Assembly (NCBI GenBank): GCA_003233175.1 | Contig: QIKY01000371.1 | Coordinates: 1 to 64,000, forward strand | DNA: 64,000 bases | Direction of reading: 5' to 3' | Source of the DNA: Planctomycetaceae bacterium | GTDB taxonomy: Bacteria; Planctomycetota; Planctomycetia; Pirellulales; Pirellulaceae | Part shown: piece after piece, positions 42,865 to 50,867 of the stretch | Position numbering within the stretch: the first letter of the stretch is position 1 | Layout of the letters: the number at the start of each line of letters is the position of its first letter | The notes under the pieces: model-generated | Databases searched by the model: none | Seen by the model: only the letters and a program-made list of their open reading frames with translations | What the model was told of the DNA's origin: nothing | Program-made: the position numbers and the translations under genes

Positions 42865-45513
42865 ATGTTTGAATTGATTCGCCCTTGGCTGCTGTGCTTA
42901 CTGATACCAGCGTTGCCGGTGTTGGTCTGGTTTTTTGTGCGTTCGCTGAGCGACTTCCCACGCCGCCAACGGATCGTCTCGCTTATTATTCGTACTTCGA
43001 TCGTATTGTTGTTGGTGCTGGCGTTATCTGGACTGACATGGCTGCACGCCACTGGCCAACAGTTCGTGATTTTCCTGATCGATAAGAGCTTGAGCGTGGG
43101 CGAAAACGGCGCCGCATTCGCCGACAAATTCCTTGACGATGCGCTGCAAGGCCGGTCGGATCACAAAGTCGCGTTTCTGCCTTTCGCCCATCGGGCGCTC
43201 TCGATTCAAGAAGAGCGCGCACCTCGCAATGGTTCTTCTTCCGCTGGGCCTGCTTCCAACGAACCTGCTTCGGTAGATAAAGCGACTGAAAAAGCGCGGC
43301 CCGATGAGAAACAAGGCAAGCAGCAAGACGAAAAATCGAAATCATTGGAGCAACTGCGCGACGGAACCGATCTTGCCGCGGCAATCAAGGCGGCGTCCGG
43401 CTATGTGCCGCCGGGCTATGTGCCGCAGTTCGTTTTACTGACCGATGGCAACCAAACCACGGGCGATGCGTTAGCCGTTGCGGCGCGAAGCCGCGTTCCG
43501 ATCTCGACGGTTCCGCTGCCGGCGCGAGCGGAGCCGGAAGTACAAGTTTCCGAAGTTCGTGTTCCGGCGGAAGTGCGCGAGGGCGAACCGTTTTATGTCG
43601 AGGTGATTGTCCACGCCAACCATGAAGATGAAGGGCTGGTCGAGGTTTATCGCGGAGATCATAAAGTGATCAGCGAATCTCGCAAATTGAAAACGGGCGA
43701 AAATTCTTTTCGCTTCCAGCAGTCGATCGAACGCGATCGGTTGGTCGTGTTCAGTGCGAGAATTTCCCACCTGAAACAAGACACGCTGCTCGACAACAAC
43801 ATGGATTCCGGCCTCGTTTTCGCCGCCGGAAAGCCGCGCGTGTTGATCATCGAGAGCGATCCCAGCCTGATTCGCGAACTGGCGTACGCCTTGGAGGATG
43901 AAGGCGTGCAGGTTGATGTTCGTCCGCCGCAAGGCATGCCCGATTCCCTCTCCGACCTCCAGAACTACGAGCTCCTGATGCTCTCCAACGTGCCCGCGAC
44001 GGCTCTTTCCGGGCAGCAGATGGAGATTGCCAGAACCTACGTGCAGGACCTCGGCGGCGGGCTGATTATGCTCGGCGGCGAGCAATCGTTTGGGCTGGGC
44101 GGCTACTACAAAAGTACGCTGGAGGAAATCCTGCCCGTGCGCAGCGACTTCGAGAAAGAGCAGGAGAAGCCCTCGCTGGGCATGGTGCTCGTGATCGATA
44201 AATCAGGTTCGATGGGCGGCGACAAAATAGAAATGGCCAAGTCGGCGGCGCGCAGCGCAACGGAGTTGCTCGGCCGGCGCGACAAAGTGGCGGTGCTCGC
44301 CTTCGATGGCGATACGTACGTCATTAGCGAAATGCAATCGGCCAACAACAAGGGAAAAATCAGCGGCGAGATCGGCAGGATTGAAGCCGGCGGCGGCACC
44401 ACGATGTATCCGGCCATGGAAATGGCGTTCGAGGCATTGCTCGCGACCAGCGCCAAGCTCAAGCATGTGATCCTGCTGACCGATGGCGTGTCGTCGCCGG
44501 GCGACTTTGAAGGCATGGCGCAGCAGATGGTTTCCGCCAAGATGACCGTCTCGACGGTGGCGGTCGGCGAGGGCTCCGACACCGACCTCCTCGAAGCAAT
44601 CGCTCGCGTGGGAAAAGGTCGCTACTATTTCACCACCGACCCGGCGCAGGTGCCGCAAATTTTCGCCAAGGAAACCGTCACGGCGAGTAAATCGGCCATC
44701 GACGAGCAGCCGTTTGTTCCGCAAGTCATAAGAACCACCCATGCACTCAAGGCGATCGACATCGAAGCCGCGCCGTTCCTCTTGGGTTATGTGATGACGC
44801 GTCCCAAGCCGACCAGCGAAGTGATTCTAGCCACCGAAAAAGGCGACCCGCTGTTGTCTTGGTGGCGGTATGGACTCGGCATGAGCGCCGCCTTTACGAG
44901 CGATGCGAAGAGCCGTTGGGCCGCCGAGTGGATGACATGGCCGGAGTTCGGCAAGTTTTGGACACAAATCATTCGCCACATTATGCGCAAAAGCGACGCC
45001 CGCGGGATGCAAATTCAAACCGCTCGCCGTGGCCGGCAAGTTGCGCTGAGCGTCGACGCCGTCGACGACTTTGGCCGGTTCCTGAACGAAGCCGACATCG
45101 CCCTGACGTTAATCGGACCGCAACTCGGCCAGCAGCATTCAGTTCTGAAGCAATCGGCGCCGGGCCGATACGTGGCGGAATTCGAGACGCCGAAATCCGG
45201 CGCGTATCATCTGGAAGTGGCCTTGGAGCAGAACGGGCAAGTTCTCTATCGCCAATCACGTGGTTTGATGGTCGGCTACAGCGACGAACTGCGCATTCGC
45301 CCGCCCAATGAATCGCTGCTGCGCTCGATCGCGGAAACGTCCGGCGGGCGTTATGACGTCGCCCCGGAAAACGTGTTCGACCTTCCCCGCCAAACGGCCA
45401 ACCGGCCCACGCCGCTTTGGCCCTACTTACTCACAGCCGCATTGCTCTTGTTCGTGGCGGACGTCGCGCTCCGCAGGATCGATTTCAGCTTGCATTGGCG
45501 GCGGCCCGCTTAG
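42865..45513 (+). CDS. Large VWA/glutamine-amidotransferase-fold membrane protein
   Basis: 882 residues. Two N-terminal membrane helices (about 7-28, 40-60) are followed by a degenerate first VWA region (IFLIDKSLSVG near 72) and a glutamine-amidotransferase-like fold without an obvious catalytic triad (DLGGGLIMLGGEQSFGLGGY near 390-410). The second VWA domain begins LVIDKSGSMGGDKIE near 440 with an intact MIDAS and later HVILLTDGVSSPGDFEG. A last membrane helix lies near 850. Proteins of this architecture usually close MoxR-DUF58-VWA operons in planctomycetes. A GCCCGC/GGCGGGC hairpin overlaps the stop codon. It probably acts in envelope stress or assembly. Confidence 0.92.
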   Translation: MFELIRPWLLCLLIPALPVLVWFFVRSLSDFPRRQRIVSLIIRTSIVLLLVLALSGLTWLHATGQQFVIFLIDKSLSVGENGAAFADKFLDDALQGRSDHKVAFLPFAHRALSIQEERAPRNGSSSAGPASNEPASVDKATEKARPDEKQGKQQDEKSKSLEQLRDGTDLAAAIKAASGYVPPGYVPQFVLLTDGNQTTGDALAVAARSRVPISTVPLPARAEPEVQVSEVRVPAEVREGEPFYVEVIVHANHEDEGLVEVYRGDHKVISESRKLKTGENSFRFQQSIERDRLVVFSARISHLKQDTLLDNNMDSGLVFAAGKPRVLIIESDPSLIRELAYALEDEGVQVDVRPPQGMPDSLSDLQNYELLMLSNVPATALSGQQMEIARTYVQDLGGGLIMLGGEQSFGLGGYYKSTLEEILPVRSDFEKEQEKPSLGMVLVIDKSGSMGGDKIEMAKSAARSATELLGRRDKVAVLAFDGDTYVISEMQSANNKGKISGEIGRIEAGGGTTMYPAMEMAFEALLATSAKLKHVILLTDGVSSPGDFEGMAQQMVSAKMTVSTVAVGEGSDTDLLEAIARVGKGRYYFTTDPAQVPQIFAKETVTASKSAIDEQPFVPQVIRTTHALKAIDIEAAPFLLGYVMTRPKPTSEVILATEKGDPLLSWWRYGLGMSAAFTSDAKSRWAAEWMTWPEFGKFWTQIIRHIMRKSDARGMQIQTARRGRQVALSVDAVDDFGRFLNEADIALTLIGPQLGQQHSVLKQSAPGRYVAEFETPKSGAYHLEVALEQNGQVLYRQSRGLMVGYSDELRIRPPNESLLRSIAETSGGRYDVAPENVFDLPRQTANRPTPLWPYLLTAALLLFVADVALRRIDFSLHWRRPA

Positions 45514-45749
45514 GCGGGCGGCAACTGAAACAGCGGCAGCAGTCTGTCTGACGGCAAGTAATCCATCACCGGTCGCGCCGAAGGGAAACGCAGAGGGCCG
45601 CCGAGAAGAAAGTAGGGAAAGAAATAGGGAGCGAATGGCAAAAGGAACGAATAACTAATTCGGCGCCTCGCGAGAAAAAATAGCACGCGAAGCCGCGAAG
45701 GAAGATGCTGGGCGCCGGTGCTCTGGAACAGTCAGGTACATATCGAATT

Positions 45750-45782
45750 AAAAGCCCGGCATTTTGAAAATGCCGGGCTTTT
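45750..45782. terminator. Rho-independent terminator hairpin family copy
   Basis: AAAAGCCCGGCATTTT and its complement with a 1-nt loop, between convergent genes. Its symmetric A/T ends would serve both strands. It lies 236 bp past the VWA stop, which is far for a dedicated terminator. Confidence 0.75.
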
Positions 45783-45970
45783 TCGAGCTACAACCGGGAA
45801 TTTTTATGGGGCCTGTTCCTCTGCGGCCCTCAGCGTCTTTGCGTTCTCTGCGTTGAAATGTTCACCTGGAAGCCGCCGAGCAATGTCAGGACTTCGGTCG
45901 GCGGCGTGTGAAAATGCGATAGCAGTCTATTTCTCGGCGCCCTCCGTGGCGGGGGAGCGTTTATACCTTC

Positions 45971-46035
45971 TAACACAACTTGGTGGGTCAGCATCAAACT
46001 CCGTGTTTGAAACGCCCAACAGGGGTTATGTTAGG
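45971..46035 (-). repeat. 65-bp TIR element, copy 4 (inverted)
   Basis: CTAACACAAC and GTTATGTTAG form the ends; the sequence is the reverse complement of copies 1-3 and has exactly the same length. It lies 70 bp downstream of the minus-strand membrane protein stop. Confidence 0.88.
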
Positions 46036-46104
46036 AGCGTTTAGGGAACAACGGTCCTACAAACCTTTTTTGGTCATTCGCTCGCGTTTCGTGGATAATT
46101 CCGC

Positions 46105-47610
46105 CTATCGTTGATCAGGAGTTTGGCTGCGGAACACTTCGTCGGTTTCACTGTTTTGCGGGCGAATCATCTTGAAATAACGGCGGATCGTTTCCCGATG
46201 GCCGAGGGGAATCGGTTCGGAATCAAGCACCGACTCACTGATCTGCTCGTATTTGTCGACTTTTTTGCGGTATCTCCGAACGGCTTCTTGTTGCTGTTCG
46301 GGGGAAGTCATGGTTTCGATATCGACGTCGCCGCTTGCCGATTCGACGCCCGTAATTTTCATTTCGGGGCCGGTCTTGAGTTTCAGCGTCTGATCGCCGG
46401 GCTCGTTGCCGCTACGGCCGAGCCCCCAATTCTTGCCGCCTTTTTTCTTGCTGTCGGCCGTACTCTTGCAAGCACTCTCGCATTTCGACTTACACTCCGA
46501 CAAGCTGCGGCATTGCTTACGAAGCAGATCGGAAAGCCTCTTGCGGCGGCCCTGTTTCTTACACGCACCGGCCAGCCCTTTCATGCCGTCTTTGAATTTG
46601 CCGCGATCTCCTTGTGAGAGCCCCGCGGCGATTTGGCTGGCTGCTTCGCGTATCTTTCTCTGGGCGGCTTGCGCGGAATTTTGTTGTGCTTGTTGGAGTT
46701 TCTCGGTCAAGGCGCGCTCCGTTTGGCGATCGAGTTTCGGCATATCGAGCTTGGCCAGTTCCTCCGCCGCCTTCTCCATTTTGCCTTCCGACATCGCCTC
46801 GCCCGCCGCTTGAAACGGTTCGGCCAACGAGAGGGCTTCGCCGATTTCCTGAAGAGCCGCCGCGCTGCTGGGGTCGGCCAAGCGTTCCTGCTGCGTCTGT
46901 AACACCGCCTCCATTTCGGAGAGCTTGGCAAGCGCTTCCTTAGGATCGACTCCCGGCAGTTTCAACTCTTCGATCTTCTGGAACAACTCCTTCAACATTT
47001 CTTCGATTTCGGGATCGTGGGCTTCCTTGTTGAACTGCTCCAATTCCTCCAGCCCGTCGGCGGCGCGGTCGGCCTGATTCCGCACGACGTCGTTTTGCAC
47101 GACAGCCGCGATGGCTTCGTCGCGCGGCGCCGACAAAACCCCCACAACCAATGCGGTCACTGAAAGCAACACTCCCCAACTCCACGACCGAGGCGTTTTC
47201 AATGGCGCCACTCGGGCCGGATCGATCGTCGCGACATGTAATTGGGCGTCGGCTATTTGAAGTTGTTCCAACGGAGTTGGATCCGCCGAGCGACGCATGA
47301 AATTAAACGCCGTCGCGATCCGATCCTTGAAGCGATAAACGCGGTCGATCGATACCGCCGCCTTGTGCGCACGTGTTCGAACGGCGAACCCAAACGCAAC
47401 GCCCGCCAGCGGGCAGGCAACGATCACGCCGCCAATCCAGTACAGCGAAAACGCGTCCACGCCAAACATGCGCGCCCCAATGATCTGCGATAAAGCCAAA
47501 CCGCAACCGATCGCCCCTCCGACAACCAACCCGATCGAAGCGGTTTGCCAAAGCCACTGCTTCTGTTGCCGACTGCGAACCGCTTCCACTCGATCATGAA
47601 TTTGTTGCAT
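46105..47610 (-). CDS. DUF4175-like coiled-coil membrane protein
   Basis: About 501 residues. Two N-terminal membrane helices (about 20-45 and 58-80) and a third near 148-165 are followed by a long Glu/Lys/Gln-rich helical region (about 190-360) predicted as coiled coil, then a Cys-rich stretch (CKSKCESACKS). The architecture resembles DUF4175-type proteins often linked to Bat-like VWA operons, and this gene faces such an operon. The ATG at 47610 (MQQIHDRVEAVRS) is chosen over the upstream 47682 TTG. Function is unknown; it may interact with the VWA membrane complex. Confidence 0.75.
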   Translation of the reverse strand: MQQIHDRVEAVRSRQQKQWLWQTASIGLVVGGAIGCGLALSQIIGARMFGVDAFSLYWIGGVIVACPLAGVAFGFAVRTRAHKAAVSIDRVYRFKDRIATAFNFMRRSADPTPLEQLQIADAQLHVATIDPARVAPLKTPRSWSWGVLLSVTALVVGVLSAPRDEAIAAVVQNDVVRNQADRAADGLEELEQFNKEAHDPEIEEMLKELFQKIEELKLPGVDPKEALAKLSEMEAVLQTQQERLADPSSAAALQEIGEALSLAEPFQAAGEAMSEGKMEKAAEELAKLDMPKLDRQTERALTEKLQQAQQNSAQAAQRKIREAASQIAAGLSQGDRGKFKDGMKGLAGACKKQGRRKRLSDLLRKQCRSLSECKSKCESACKSTADSKKKGGKNWGLGRSGNEPGDQTLKLKTGPEMKITGVESASGDVDIETMTSPEQQQEAVRRYRKKVDKYEQISESVLDSEPIPLGHRETIRRYFKMIRPQNSETDEVFRSQTPDQR

Positions 47611-47796
47611 GGCGAACACTCCAAAACTGGGGGCGAATTCCGTACGGGCTTCATCATACCGAATTCGGGCGAAATACACCACATATTTTACCTCAATCGG
47701 CTAGAAATGTGATCTTCACCCACCGGTGCGGCTCGCGCCAAACCGCCCCAGGCCCATCGCACGTTGTCTAGTGCATTTGCGCAAAAAAACGACACG

Positions 47797-48426
47797 CTAA
47801 CGCGTGGATTCCGACTCGTCGGTGAATTCTTGGAGCATCGTTTCCAGCCGCTCCATCGGCAGCCCCACGACATTCGACGCGCTGCCTTCGATAATTTGGA
47901 GCCAGCCCAGACCGTCTTGATAGCCGAAAGCGCCGGCCTTGCCTTCCCACAGGCCGGTGGCCAGATACTCTTCACGCTGTTGGGGCGAGATGTTGTCCAT
48001 TTTTAATCGCGTGACTTCCACGGCGATTGCTTTATGGTCGTCGGGGCGTCGCCAAAGGCAAAGCCCCGAATAGACGGCGTGTTCGGCGCCGTTGAGAAAT
48101 TCGAGCATTTCGCGGGCGTGCTCCAGAGTCGCGGGCTTTCCCAGAATGCGGCCCCGGCATTCAGCAACCGTATCGGCGCCGAGCACCACGCCGCTCGTGC
48201 ATCGTCGGGCGACGTCTTTCGTTTTTTGAAACGCCAAACGCGCCACTAACTCAGGAGGCAATTCCCGGCTGCAAACACCGCATTCGGCCGAGTCAGCGGG
48301 CGGACGCACCTCAAATTCGTATCCTGCCTGGGCCAGCAATTCCCTTCTTCGCGGCGAATGACTAGCCAAAATCAGTTTCCAGGGCAACCGATGGCGTTCA
48401 CGTGGGTTTTGGCGGGCGTCTGGCAT
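47797..48426 (-). CDS. maf: Maf-like nucleoside triphosphate pyrophosphatase
   Basis: 209 residues. The start of the fold LILASHSPRRRELLAQAGYEF is the Maf signature, followed by GADTVAECRGRILGKP and GLWEGKAGAFGYQDG, then GSASNVVGLPMERL. It hydrolyses non-canonical or modified nucleotides (for example m5UTP, dTTP) in the cytoplasm as house-cleaning. The ATG at 48426 makes a 16-residue basic leader before the domain; a shorter start is possible. It diverges from a pseudouridine synthase gene; the two starts are 84 bp apart. Confidence 0.93.
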   Translation of the reverse strand: MPDARQNPRERHRLPWKLILASHSPRRRELLAQAGYEFEVRPPADSAECGVCSRELPPELVARLAFQKTKDVARRCTSGVVLGADTVAECRGRILGKPATLEHAREMLEFLNGAEHAVYSGLCLWRRPDDHKAIAVEVTRLKMDNISPQQREEYLATGLWEGKAGAFGYQDGLGWLQIIEGSASNVVGLPMERLETMLQEFTDESESTR

Positions 48427-48510
48427 GGGGGCGGCAACTTCCGGGAAACAAACTGGAATGGCGTGGTTGGCGGGCCGAAGGAATCATTGTTTACTGGAAT
48501 TGTTTACCAG

Positions 48511-49239
48511 ATGGCGCGCAGTGGGAAGAGCATGCGGAAAGGTAAGGATTTCGTGCGATTGCAAGTTCTGTTTGAAGATAACCACCTGTTGGCGGTTGTG
48601 AAACCCGCGCTCCTGCCCACCATGGGCGTGGCGGCGGGCGAGCCTTCCCTGCTGGACGAAGCCAAAAAATACATCAAGCGAAAATATAACAAGCCGGGAA
48701 ATGTTTACTTGGGAATCGTGAGCCGGCTCGACGCCCCCGTGACCGGCGTTTTGCTGATCGCCCGCACTTCCAAAGCCGCCAAACGGTTGAACGAGCAGTT
48801 TCGCGCCCGAGACGTCGACAAAACCTATTGGGCCGTCGTGGAAGGCCGGTTGCGGCCCGAGAGCGGCGTCTGCATCGACTGGCTGCGGAAAGACGAACGC
48901 CATCGCCGCGTGCATGTCGCGAGCGCCAGCCAAAAAGACGCCTCCGAAGCCCGCCTTTCCTATCGGACGCTCGACGCCAAAATGCAACAGAGCTTGTTGG
49001 AGGTCAAACTAGAAACCGGCCGCAAACATCAGATTCGCGTGCAACTGGCGCATTGCGGGCATCCGATCATTGGCGACCGCAAATACGGCTCCCGACGCCC
49101 CTTCGAGCCGGGCATTGCGTTGCATGCGCGTTCCATCGGCTTCATGCATCCGGTGGGCGGCGAACCGATGGAGTTGGTCGCGCCGGCGCCAAAATCGTGG
49201 CGGACGCTCTCCGTTTTACTCCCTGGAGCATTGGGCTGA
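48511..49239 (+). CDS. RluA-family pseudouridine synthase
   Basis: About 242 residues. The catalytic Asp lies in IVSRLDAPVTGVLLIARTSKAA (RLD motif with Asp near 75-77), followed by KTYWAVVEG, LETGRKHQIRVQLAHCGHPI and GDRKYG, all RluA-family tracts. It isomerises uridine in rRNA or tRNA. The N-terminal S4 domain is absent, which fits the RluA-like (not RluD-like) subgroup. The ATG at 48511 is chosen over 48358, which lies over the maf gene. The His usually preceding RLD is Ser here; that variant occurs in the family. Confidence 0.92.
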   Translation: MARSGKSMRKGKDFVRLQVLFEDNHLLAVVKPALLPTMGVAAGEPSLLDEAKKYIKRKYNKPGNVYLGIVSRLDAPVTGVLLIARTSKAAKRLNEQFRARDVDKTYWAVVEGRLRPESGVCIDWLRKDERHRRVHVASASQKDASEARLSYRTLDAKMQQSLLEVKLETGRKHQIRVQLAHCGHPIIGDRKYGSRRPFEPGIALHARSIGFMHPVGGEPMELVAPAPKSWRTLSVLLPGALG

Positions 49240-49512
49240 AGGAAGCGTGGGAAATCTACTTCCCGGTTCAGAAGCCCGGCTTCTCCGGCGCCAATTCGCG
49301 ATCTACACCTGTTCAAGATATGTTCCGTGCATTGGTGTTATGAAATCCCCGCCAAGCCGGAGGCTTGCCAGCCATTAGCCGGTGGTCGAGCGCAGCGAAC
49401 ACCACATACGCATCCACTTAACTTCCAAAAAGTGTAAAATTGGAACTTAGGCGAAGCACGATTCTTTTTCACGACATTGAAAGAACCCAAAAGAAGAAAG
49501 GCTCCGTAACCG

Positions 49513-50124
49513 ATGCGATACTCGCCCGAACGGGCGCGGCAGGCGGTGGCGCATTTGCGCAGATCGGACAGCGTGCTTCGCCCAGTGATTGACAACGTCG
49601 GCCCGTTTCGTTTGCGCCTGAAACGCGACCGATTTCACATGCTGGCTCGGGCAATTATTTCACAGCAAATTTCCACCGCCGCCGCCCGCACCATCCAAAA
49701 ACGATTCGTTGCATTGCTGGCGCCCGAACCGGTGTCGGCCGCGGCGTTGTTAATGATTCCGTCCGAGCAATTGCAGGCGGTCGGCGTTTCGAAACAGAAA
49801 GCGGGTTATCTTCGCAGCTTGGCGGAGCATGTTGCTCGCGGCGACGCGCCACTGCGTACGATTGGCCGACTCGACGACGAAGCCATCATCGCCACGCTCA
49901 CGCAAATCAAGGGCGTCGGCCGTTGGACCGCGCAAATGTTCCTCATCTTTTCCCTGGGCCGGCTCGATGTGTTGCCGCACGACGACCTCGGCGTCCGCAA
50001 CGCGATTCGCCGCCTCTACGGCTTGAATGAACTGCCCGGCAAGCAGGAATGCTTCGACATCGCCGAACCTTGGCGGCCCTATGCTTCGGTGGCCGCGTGG
50101 TATTGTTGGCGAAGTTTGGAGTGA
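49513..50124 (+). CDS. DNA-3-methyladenine glycosylase II-like (HhH-GPD)
   Basis: 203 residues. A helix-hairpin-helix IKGVGRWTAQMFLIFSLGRLD is followed by VLPHDDLGV with the catalytic Asp, the HhH-GPD signature of AlkA-like glycosylases. ISQQISTAAARTI lies in the N-terminal helices. No iron-sulfur cysteines are present, which fits AlkA/MAG and not EndoIII. It excises alkylated bases from DNA. It stands alone and convergent with the MscS gene 50 bp downstream. Confidence 0.93.
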   Translation: MRYSPERARQAVAHLRRSDSVLRPVIDNVGPFRLRLKRDRFHMLARAIISQQISTAAARTIQKRFVALLAPEPVSAAALLMIPSEQLQAVGVSKQKAGYLRSLAEHVARGDAPLRTIGRLDDEAIIATLTQIKGVGRWTAQMFLIFSLGRLDVLPHDDLGVRNAIRRLYGLNELPGKQECFDIAEPWRPYASVAAWYCWRSLE

Positions 50125-50174
50125 GCCGCAAGACGTTCAAGCCTACGCTCCAACGGCCTCAAATCCCGCTCGGC

Positions 50175-50690
50175 TTACGCCTGCTTGGCCGTCTCGACGA
50201 TGACGGCATTGTTGAAGAGCATGGAATTCGGTATGAAAATTATTTGGTCGTCGGCCGCCAGTTCAGTATATCGCAGCGATGTTTTCACGACCACGCCGGC
50301 GAACGACGACACCTTCACGTGGTCGCCCACTTCAAACGGTTCATAGAGCAGAAGCAATACACCAGAAAGAGCGTTGGAAATGACATCCTTCAGGGCGAAA
50401 CCCAAGGCGAAGCCGGTCAGGCCCAGGCTGGCCACCAACGCCGTGACATCCACCCCCAAGGTGCCCAGTCCGCAGACCGCTCCCAGAATAATGCAGGCCG
50501 TGGAAACGCTTTTGGCCAACACGTTCAAAAGGTCTTCATTAAGATGCCGCGATTTCCCCAGTTTGCGTACGAACGCGGCGGCCAGATTCCCCGCCAGCCA
50601 CAACCCGGCGAAGAGCAACGCGCCGCCGAACAGGCGGGGAGCGAAAGGCAACATCATTTCCACAAATATTTTGTTGAGCGTATCCATCAT
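50175..50690 (-). CDS. Small mechanosensitive channel (MscS type)
   Basis: 171 residues. Two or three membrane helices are followed by the MscS pore and beta domain: LVASLGLTGFALGFALKDVI, SNALSGVLLLLYEPFEVGDH, then FIPNSMLFNNAVIV. It ends right after the beta domain, so the C-terminal alpha/beta cage of E. coli MscS (286 residues) is absent. Short forms of this kind are common. It would release solutes under osmotic downshift. It is convergent with the glycosylase gene and divergent from the oligopeptidase gene. ATGs at 50690 and 50687 are both possible. Confidence 0.92.
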   Translation of the reverse strand: MMDTLNKIFVEMMLPFAPRLFGGALLFAGLWLAGNLAAAFVRKLGKSRHLNEDLLNVLAKSVSTACIILGAVCGLGTLGVDVTALVASLGLTGFALGFALKDVISNALSGVLLLLYEPFEVGDHVKVSSFAGVVVKTSLRYTELAADDQIIFIPNSMLFNNAVIVETAKQA

Positions 50691-50867
50691 TGCGTCGTCC
50701 TTTGAGAGTGGTCAGAATGGGGCTTTATGAATAACCGGGTTTGAGGCAAACGAAGGTAATCGCTCGCCAGATGCAAGTAAACCATATGCCGCCGTTTGCC
50801 GCACTCTCATGGCGGACGCAACTCTCCCACTGAACCAGTACAAGCCCTTGCATTTGGATATCCATTG

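Larger units (their letters stand above)
45514..46104. other. Convergent intergenic gap with repeats
   Basis: The gap contains a GC-rich hairpin at the VWA stop (45507-45523), a copy of the recurrent terminator, and the fourth 65-bp TIR element. No gene is supported. Confidence 0.6.

Noticed and set aside
49340-49420. Short repeat-like word (GGAGGCTTGCCAGCC)
   Set aside because: Only one copy is present in the window and no symmetric arm was found.
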